Positions 57,272-64,000 of a stretch of DNA of 64,000 nt are shown piece by piece. The DNA lies in contig OZ025673.1 of NCBI GenBank assembly GCA_964019335.1, positions 434,001 to 498,000 of the forward strand. The letters are read 5' to 3'. The stretch comes from Diplonema japonicum (Eukaryota > Euglenozoa > Diplonemea > Diplonemida > Diplonemidae). Position numbers and translations under genes: made by a program. Each line of letters opens with the position of its first letter. Positions within the stretch are counted from its first letter, which is position 1. The notes under the pieces are model-generated. The model was given only the letters and a program-made list of their open reading frames with translations, did no database searches and had not been told where the DNA came from.

Positions 57272-59068
57272 TTATTCAACCTTTGCTTTCTTGCTGTCAT
57301 TTTCATTGCTGTCCTCTTCGCGTTCCCTCTTCTTCTCCTTCTTCTCTTTCTTTTCCTTCTTTTCTTTCTTTTCCTTCTTCTCTTTCTTCTCCTTTTCGCT
57401 CTTCTCTTTCTTTTCCTTCTTCTCTTTTTTTTCCTTCTTTTCCTTCTTCTCCTTCTTTTCTTTTTTCTCTTTTTTCTCATCATCCTTCTTCGGGGTCTTC
57501 TCTGGTTTAGCCTCATCAATCTGTTTCACTGGTTCTTGCCGTCTCGGGGCATCTCTGTCTCCATCCCTATCTCTTCCCATGTCCCTGTCCCTCCTGTCGT
57601 AGTCATCGTAACCCCTTCTGTCTCTCCTGTCAAAGTCTCTCCTGTCACGGAAGTCTCCACCTCTCCTGTCGAAGTTGTCCCTGCTATCCCTGCTGTCCCT
57701 GCCCCTGAAGTCTCGTCGGCCAAAATCCCTGTTCTTGTTGTAATCAGAGTACCTGTTGTCCCTGTCATCTCTCATCCTGTCATCCCTCCTGTCGTCCCTG
57801 TATCGCCCACCAAACCTGTCCTCTCTGTGGTCCCGGTTCCTGTTATCCCTGAACCTGTCCTCCCTGTGCCTGTCCTCTCTGAATCTATCATCCGTTCGAC
57901 GCTTCTCGTCCCTGTCACCGTCTTTGGGCTTCTCCTCTTTGTCATGTTCTTCTCTCTTTCCGTTTCCGTTCTGCTTCTCCTCCACCTTGTCCTTCTTCTC
58001 TTCTTCACCTTCCTCCTTTTTCCCATTCTCCTCATTTTCCGCCTGCTTCGTGCACTCTGCAGTCCAGTGCCCTTCCCCACCACATGTCTTGCACTTCACG
58101 CCCTTTGGTGGCGCCTGCTTGCCTGCTGGTGTTGGTGTTGTCGCTTGCTTCCTGTGGTGCGATGCTTCGGTTTTATTATATCCATACAAGGGGCAGTCCT
58201 TGGCCCAGTGCCCTGCTTCCTGACACACACGACACTTGTAGCTGGGTGGCGGTGTCGAAACTGTGTGTGGTTGAGTATTATTCTTCATGATTGTGGAAAA
58301 TGCCATGCTCTGTGGCTTGGGCTAGAGGGACACAGAAAGAGTGCTAAGAAATGGTAGTTAAGTGGGTTCGGCCTTCATGCCGTGAATAGGTTGCGTCAAA
58401 GGCTGCATGCTTACAAAGCGCTAGCAAACCAAGCATTGCAGGACTCCACGCCAGCTCACCTTCGCCACCTAACCTCTCCCTTGACCACTATCCTCACAAT
58501 ACTCATTAGCCACCTCGTGATATACATTTCACATATTGTGTTGCTTGTGAGACACTGCCTTTTATTTAATTAATGTTGGTGATTGCCACCACAATAGTTC
58601 AGAATCTTTCCAGCCAGACAGCTGGAAAAAAAGAAAAAAAAACAACATCAAAGAAGCAAAAGAAACAATGAAAGGGTCGTGTATAAACAGAAAGATAGAA
58701 AAAGTAAAAAGGCAACATCAACATGAGAGATGGCTTGCGTGAACGCAAGGTTTACAAACTTTTTTTTTGATTTCCTTTTCCTTAAAAGATGGCAGGCTGG
58801 CTTTACCTGTGCCATCATGGTTTTGTGGAACACACCTGACGATGACTTCAACGGGCAGTCTTTGTTCCAGTGGCCTCGCTTCATGCAAACGGAGCAAACG
58901 TAGTCTTCAGGAGGCAGGGCCCTCTCTTCAACAGCAGCCGAGGGTCCCCCTGTGATCTTCAACTTCTCATCGCTCTTGCTGCTCTTCGTCCTGCTGCTGC
59001 TGCTGCTGCTGCTTCGCCTCCTTCGTCGACGGCTCTTTTTGCTCTTTCGGTGTTTCTTGCTTCGAGAC

Positions 59069-59129
<61 letters not shown>

Positions 59130-60681
59130 ATTGCTGCTCGTGGTGCATACCTTGCGCCTCGATGAGTACGAAGAGTAAGAAGACGAGCTGTCACTGTAGC
59201 TGCTGGAGTCGTCCTCCAGTCGCATTCCTGAAGGTGTTGGTGATGACAAATGGTACGGGTGGTCTTGTGGAACATACCAACATCCGTCTTCGTCGACAAA
59301 CCAGCTAGACGGTCAGCGGTGGCGGCACCGATGTTGGGGTCCACAACGCCATCTGGTCAGGTGTTCATGTTTTTGAGAAACTATAAAATCGCATACTCTC
59401 GAGTGTTCGATACATCACAGCTGCCCTGGGAACATTCCTGCGGATTGAGATAATCTGTGCTGCCGTGAGGGTGCCAGGTGTCCCCTCCAGTGCGGGGTCT
59501 CTGTATTTAATGGCCTCCGCCTCGTTCTGCGGCAGGTCGGGCATTGGGACATTCAGCGAAGTGACACGAGCCATCCTCGCATCGGCATCCTCAGGCCCCA
59601 CGTTCTCCATCCCAGGGAGGGTTGACATGGGGAGTGACACCCCACCACCGCCTATCGCTTTCGCCGCTTCACGTTCGAGCTTTTCTTTTAGTTTCCAGTC
59701 GAAAGCCCCGGGGATTGCCCCGGGAACAGCACCCCCAGAGAGAGACCTGGCCACAGGTTGCATGCCTGGCATCTCCCCCGGGAAGCGCTGTTGAAGTGTC
59801 ATGGAAGGAATGCCCTCGCCATTGCTGGGTATGGTTGCAGGAGGAAGGGAAGCAGGAGGAAGGGTGCTGGCAGGAGGAACAAGCCTCGCCTGCTCACCCC
59901 CCGCTCCCTCCCCGAGCACCGAATCGATGGCATTTCTGGCTGCACATATTTGTTCTAACCTAAATTTGTAAAAACCGTGTAACTTACTCGAGGGCTGAAG
60001 AAATGCAAACTGGGGTCTATTTTCTGCCCTCACTTGTGCCTCAAACCCCGCTTTGTCTTCTGCTGCTGCGATCTGAGCCACAAGCTTTTCAATTGCTTCC
60101 AGTTCCTCTTGAGAGGGGACACCCTCTGGAGGGGGAACAGGGGGTGCGATGGGGAGGGGTGGGGGGACCATTTGGGGTGCTGCAGAGAGATTCCCTGCAG
60201 GCCTCTGGTGTTGGGGGAGAACAGGAGCACCATTCGACCCCATTGCTAAGGTCACCACGATGTCCCGCCCAGCGAACTTTCGCACCTCACCACCGAACTC
60301 CTTTGTTGTTGACACAGGGACACCCCCCACCTCCACTATCTTCGCACCCACAGGGATCCCCGCACGGTGTGCCGGTTGTCCCTCGTTCACTGTTGTCACC
60401 TCACACCCGTTTGCACTCAGCCCCATTCCTATCCCTGCTTCTCCGGGAAGCCTTGCAATGGTGTACTGTGCGCACCCTATCGCCGCAGGGGTCACAGGCG
60501 CCGGAACAGGCAGCGCCGGTGGTTCCACTGTGGCAGGCGGCGACTCCGCCTGAGCCGACTTCACCTTCGTCAGAAGGGACTTCAGGCCCCCCACAGGGCT
60601 GGCAGCAGCAGCCTCAGCCTTCACCTTCTCCAATCGCGCATTCTTCAGCTTCTCCAGAAACGGGGCTGGCTTCTTGCTCAT
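57272..60681 (-). CDS. PDZ-SURP-RS-zinc-knuckle protein, copy 2
   Basis: Exons 59397-60681, 59278-59352, 59151-59227, 58836-59067 and 57272-58260 encode an 885-residue protein that is the same as copy 1 as far as I can read. The fourth intron is 575 nt and its sequence differs from copy 1. The frame upstream of exon 5 happens to be open through part of that intron and includes an ATG (58306), so a truncated product starting there is possible in this copy only. The upstream acceptor is CCCCCTACAG. Function as for copy 1: probable RNA-processing or mRNA-binding factor. Confidence 0.8.
58261..58835 (-). other. Long diverged intron of copy 2
   Basis: 575 nt, GTGTG...CACACAG. See copy 1. It contains an A/T-rich stretch near 58620-58720 and no recognised gene. 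Confidence 0.75.
59068..59150 (-). repeat. Intron made of an (AAC)n microsatellite, copy 2
   Basis: Same 83 nt as in copy 1 by eye, including repeat number. Microsatellites usually change length quickly, so this supports very recent exchange. Confidence 0.8.
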
Positions 60682-60914
60682 TTTGGTTTTTTTTTTTCCT
60701 CTTTTTTTTTTCTTGTATGGTTTATGGAACAGTGATAGGGAGGATCCTGTAGGGGGTATGTTGCGCGCGCCCAAGAATTAAAAAGGGACCAATAAGAGCT
60801 TTAGAAATGAAAGAGAAAAAAAAAAAAGGAAAATTACACCCTCACAGTCAGAAGAAAGGACTCGGTAATTAAGACCCACTAACTAGAAAAGGGGAAAAAA
60901 AAAAAAACCACCCC

Positions 60915-61946
60915 CTACAAGTGTCCCAGAATGGGCGACGACTCAATAGTGTTGCGGTAAACACCATCAAGACAAGAGAACACAGGCCGGAGCATGCGGT
61001 AGAGAGAGGCGAGGAACGCGAGATCGGAGGGCTTGTCGGAGGTAAGTGGCCAGGGCCCCACGTCACGCTTGTTGTAAATTATCATCTGCGCTGTATTAAG
61101 CGCAAGACGGATAGGACAGGACGGGAAAGGCTCAGGCTCCACAAGGTAAGGGGGCTTAAACGAGGGATCGGAAAACCCCAAAGCAAGCGCCACCCTAGGG
61201 TGCGAAGCACAAGCCGTAGACGACGACCCCCAATGGTACACACGGTGGGAAAACACCACAAAATCCCCCGCGTCCATAGGCAGCGCCACTATATCTTGAA
61301 ACGACTCGTTAGTTGTGAATAATTCCTCAGCTGACTCAGATTTACCAGACCGATACTTGGCATCCTTGCAAGCTGGCAACATGTACAAACAAGAGTTGAA
61401 GGCGTCGACATCAGACAGTGCTATCCAACAGGATACCACCCTTGGGAGGTCCTGATCGGTAGCGCACCATGACTCTGGCGGGCAATGAGGAAAGTCTCGA
61501 TGTGGAGGCATACCCGCCTCTGACGGTGGGCTCACGTGATATCCTAGGAAATCGAAATTAAACGATTTACCACTGTCACCTGTTGTTTCATTGATAAGTT
61601 CGCGAAGCTTGTAAGGCAGCCCCCAGGCCTCATCGTACATTGTGATGAAGGTGGCCTGCCACCCGTGGAGCAGTAGTTGTTTTACTCCTTCTTCAAGAAG
61701 TTGTATGTCGAACCCCCAGTCGGTGCCTCTCACTATGTAAAACCCATCGCGTCTCATGCGCTCTTTTCGTTCTTCCACTTCCTCTGCTTCTAGAGGGCCT
61801 GTGTCATATATTTCGTACATTGTTTCCCCCTCAACTGAGAGCCATGGGCAGAGGCTTCTCCAATATTCACAGTCCTGCAGACACCTTGTTTGCTGTAGTT
61901 CCCTCATGAGAGCGGGATTGAGTTCTGCTTTGGCTTTTGGTGACAT
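60915..61946 (-). CDS. Phytanoyl-CoA dioxygenase (PhyH)-type Fe(II)/2-oxoglutarate oxygenase
   Basis: The protein has 343 residues and no intron. The double-stranded beta-helix core shows the metal site HxD in MPPHRDF, WIALSDVDAFNSCLYMLP after it, the distal His in VVFSHRVYHWGSSS, and the 2-oxoglutarate-binding Arg in HPRVALALGF. An N-terminal region of about 100 residues (MSPKAKAELNPALMREL...) has no recognised motif. PhyH-family enzymes hydroxylate varied small molecules, lipids or toxins, and the substrate cannot be told from sequence. No signal or PTS1 peptide (ends SPILGHL). Confidence 0.8.
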   Translation of the reverse strand: MSPKAKAELNPALMRELQQTRCLQDCEYWRSLCPWLSVEGETMYEIYDTGPLEAEEVEERKERMRRDGFYIVRGTDWGFDIQLLEEGVKQLLLHGWQATFITMYDEAWGLPYKLRELINETTGDSGKSFNFDFLGYHVSPPSEAGMPPHRDFPHCPPESWCATDQDLPRVVSCWIALSDVDAFNSCLYMLPACKDAKYRSGKSESAEELFTTNESFQDIVALPMDAGDFVVFSHRVYHWGSSSTACASHPRVALALGFSDPSFKPPYLVEPEPFPSCPIRLALNTAQMIIYNKRDVGPWPLTSDKPSDLAFLASLYRMLRPVFSCLDGVYRNTIESSPILGHL

Positions 61947-62283
61947 TGTTTGTTTGGTTGCTGTTTTTTTTTTTTTTTTTTTTGATGGAAGCAGGGTGGG
62001 GGGGGGGGGGTTTCAAGAAAACTTTTTGAATGGTTTTTTTTTTTTTTTTTTTTTTTCTTTCCCTCCCCCCTTTTTTTTTTCTTCTTCTTCTTCTGTCTGT
62101 TCAATTGGCATTGGGCCCATACGCTCTGTTTTTATTTTTTTTATTTATTTTTTTTTTTGATATTTGTTTGTTTGTTTTGACTTTTTTCTTTTTTTCCTGT
62201 TTTTTTTTTTTTTTTTTTTTTGATAAGCTAATCAAAGAAACGGAAATTTTTTGATTGAGAACAGAAAAATAATAAACAAGCTT

Positions 62284-62335
<52 letters not shown>

Positions 62336-62715
62336 ATCCCGAGAAAAGGATAGAAAAAGAATTCGGTCGAGCGAAAAATTCACAAGCCACTTCCTTTCTT
62401 CAAAATAAATCTGATTCCTTTTCTCTCTCTTTTTTCTTTTGATGGACTTCTTCATTGATCCCACCCTTGTATATCAGGGAGTGAAGTGCAAAAAAAAAAG
62501 CGTTTTTTTTTTTTTTTTTTTTTTTTTCGTACGTACCTTGCTTCTTTTCCTTCCTTCGCATTCATTTTCACTGTCCTTTTGTTTTGTTTCTCACTTTCAC
62601 GTTTTTTTCTTCTTTTTTCTCCTTCTTGGTCTTTGTTTCTTCTACCAATTTTTTTTTTTTTTTTTTGCGGTTTGCCTTTGCCCCCCTTTCGATTTTTTTC
62701 TTCTTTTTTCTTCAT
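61947..62715. other. Intergenic region with long T runs
   Basis: T runs of 19-50 nt (the longest 62285-62334) and C/T-rich sequence. On the minus strand these are A/G-rich leader and 3'-flank sequence. No gene is seen. Confidence 0.5.
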
Positions 62716-63545
62716 TTAAATATGGCTCCACTCGCATTCTCCTCCCTTTGAACACCCACCTCGTTGATGGTACTTGCATTGCACCTCTCCCTTGGGCGGA
62801 AGGTTCACAGGGACCTGCACCGGGGCTCTATCATGCTGAGGAGAGAAAAAAATTTTTCTTTTTAATTTTTTTCAAAAAGATATCATACCCCCTGGTACCC
62901 TGGGTGGCTCCACTCGCAGGTCATACCCTTGTCGCACTGGCCGCTAGCGTAGTACTTACACACAACCTGGTCTTTTGGGATCTTTCCGTTCTGGCCGACC
63001 ATCATGTTTGTAGCCGGTGTCATCGGCACCATGGGTGTCATGGCCCCCATACCACTCACGTTCATGCCGGCCATGGGGAGCCCTCCCGCAGCAGGCATTT
63101 GGAGGTTCTGCATGGGATTGACTGCAAGGCCTGGGGCGATCAGCTGCGCGAGGTTAGCCACCTGTAGAAAAATTTAACTCCCCCACCCTGCCCCCCTGCA
63201 GCATACGTAATCAGCAAGATTGGTCTGGCCCTCTGGGGTGTGGCTGTACTCACAGTTTGCGCCCTTGGCGCACCGGCCAACAGCTGCGTATTTGCAGATC
63301 TGTTGGCCTTTCCCACCAAGACCCTTTCCGCCTTTGTTGCCCTTGCTGCCTTTTCCTTTTCCGCCGGCGACCCTGCCCTTACCGCCGGTTGGGTTAGTAG
63401 CAGGGGTCACGTGCATCCACACACAGTCGTCCCCCTTATCACAGGAGCCCTGTGCGTAAAACTTGCAAGGCGTTTGGTCCTTCGGTGCCTGCACCTTGGA
63501 CCTCCCACGGTTGCCTTTTCCGTACGGTGCAAAACGCTCACTCAT
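62716..63545 (-). CDS. Four-finger CCCH zinc-finger protein
   Basis: Three exons (63207-63545, 62889-63161, 62716-62835) joined across introns of 45 and 53 nt give 243 residues. Four CX7CX5CX3H fingers: CKFYAQGSCDKGDDCVWMH, CKYAAVGRCAKGANCEYSH, CKYYASGQCDKGMTCEWSH and CKYHQRGGCSKGGECEWSH, the last wholly in exon 3. A Gly/Lys-rich linker separates fingers 1 and 2, and a Met/Pro/Gly-rich one separates 2 and 3. CCCH fingers of this spacing bind single-stranded RNA, so a post-transcriptional regulator is likely, a common mode of control in trans-splicing organisms. Confidence 0.85.
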
Positions 63546-63879
63546 TTTTTTTAAAATTTATTTCCCCTTTGCGTTCGTTCCTTTTCTTATCTTCTTGCAG
63601 GCAGTAAGGAACGAAGAAAAATAAAAGAAAAAAAAGAACAAAGGCAGAAGGAGGGGGGGGGGGGGGGGGGGAGAGGGAAGGAATCGGGGAAAGGGGGGGG
63701 GGGGGTGCAGGGAAGCAACGAGGAGTAAAATAGCAAAAAAAGAGGGAGGGGTAGTGGAGCAAGGGCAATAGAGGTTTTGCAGGTGTCTGGTCCCCCCCCC
63801 CCCCCCCCCCCCCTTTGCTGCGTAATCACGTTTCAATGGTTTTTTTTTTTGTTTCTTCTTCTTTTTTTTTCCGCTGTGC
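63546..63879. other. Intergenic stretch with G and C runs
   Basis: G runs near 63651-63671 and 63697, a C run near 63793-63813, and T runs. It contains the leader of the CCCH gene. No gene is seen. Confidence 0.5.
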
Positions 63880-63963
63880 TCATAGCCACGGGGGATGGGA
63901 AGGAGGTGGGATGAGCCGCTTCCCTTTTAGATCAATCTTCTCTCTCACTCTCAAGATTCCCTC
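63880..63963 (-). CDS. Probable last exon of a gene extending past the window edge
   Basis: After TTTTTTTATTTTCATACAC...GTTCCAG, a frame reads EGILRVREKIDLKGKRLIPP and ends at a stop at 63880-63882. The acceptor and charged, non-repetitive residues suggest coding, but only 27 codons are visible and the frame may also run on without splicing. No family is recognised. Confidence 0.35.
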   Translation of the reverse strand, partial: EGILRVREKIDLKGKRLIPPPSHPPWL

Positions 63964-64000
63964 CTGGAACTTTTTTGTGTATGAAAATAAAAAAATGGAA

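Larger units (their letters stand above)
53842..60681. repeat. Tandem duplication of the PDZ-SURP-RS-CCHC gene
   Basis: Coding exons and short introns of 53842-57071 recur at 57272-60681 with only two base differences noticed, at 54760/58190 and 57054/60664 (both A/G, both synonymous). Identity starts at the stop codon, ends at the ATG and is broken at one intron. The offset is 3610 bp before that intron and 3430 after it. Confidence 0.9.

Noticed and set aside
1-64000. CRISPR arrays, bacterial operons or prophage
   Set aside because: Intron-rich eukaryotic genes throughout; no regularly spaced repeats or ribosome-binding sites.

Overview
The window is nuclear DNA from a protist, with nearly every gene on the minus strand, head to tail. 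Most of its genes are intact. Many annotated start codons lie a short way downstream of a pyrimidine tract followed by AG, with no ATG between. This is the layout expected of spliced-leader trans-splicing from polycistronic transcripts. Genes also carry many very short cis-introns, mostly 34-65 nt, starting GTATG (sometimes GTGTG or GTACG) and ending AG, often filled with A or T homopolymer. Long homopolymers (up to about 50 nt) crowd introns, leaders and intergenic DNA. The combination fits a euglenozoan, most likely a diplonemid. A perkinsid or dinoflagellate-related lineage, which also trans-splices, cannot be excluded by reading alone. No spliced-leader RNA, tRNA or rRNA gene was recognised.

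Layout, left to right: a cut-off membrane-protein gene; two small spliced genes flanking a twin-CX9C mitochondrial protein (0.3-2 kb); a 2795-residue secretory-pathway membrane/coiled-coil protein (3.4-12 kb); a MYND/MSS51-type protein, a canopy-like secreted protein, a coiled-coil protein and a small membrane protein (12.1-15.7 kb); a gene-poor repeat-bearing stretch (15.7-18.1 kb); three tandem paralogues of a two-transmembrane protein (18.1-23.8 kb); a PH-domain coiled-coil protein, a Cys/Pro-rich protein, a LicD-type transferase, an acylphosphatase and a papain-fold protein lacking its catalytic cysteine (24.1-31.2 kb); a 4704-residue DUF3638/DUF3645 protein (31.4-45.7 kb); peptide deformylase, a small membrane protein and Vps55 (45.9-48.9 kb); a 5'-truncated non-LTR retroelement (49.4-51.2 kb); Polo-like kinase (51.3-53.5 kb); a tandemly duplicated PDZ-SURP-RS-CCHC gene pair (53.8-60.7 kb); a phytanoyl-CoA dioxygenase-type protein; a four-finger CCCH protein; and the last exon of a further gene at the right edge.

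The genes do not form a pathway. They are a mixed housekeeping set (endosomal traffic, organellar translation, cell-cycle kinase, RNA binding), as expected of co-directional arrays in a trans-splicing organism. Spliced models were built by joining exons where donor, acceptor and reading phase all agree. For the best-known families (PLK, papain, PH, Vps55, LicD) the joins also restore the conserved domain, which supports the intron calls.

The most unusual observations are: the duplicated gene pair, whose coding exons and short introns are almost identical while their flanks and one long intron are not; the papain-like protein with Gly in place of the catalytic Cys; the two giant genes; the unnamed two-transmembrane family; and a retroelement whose sense strand ends in poly(T).
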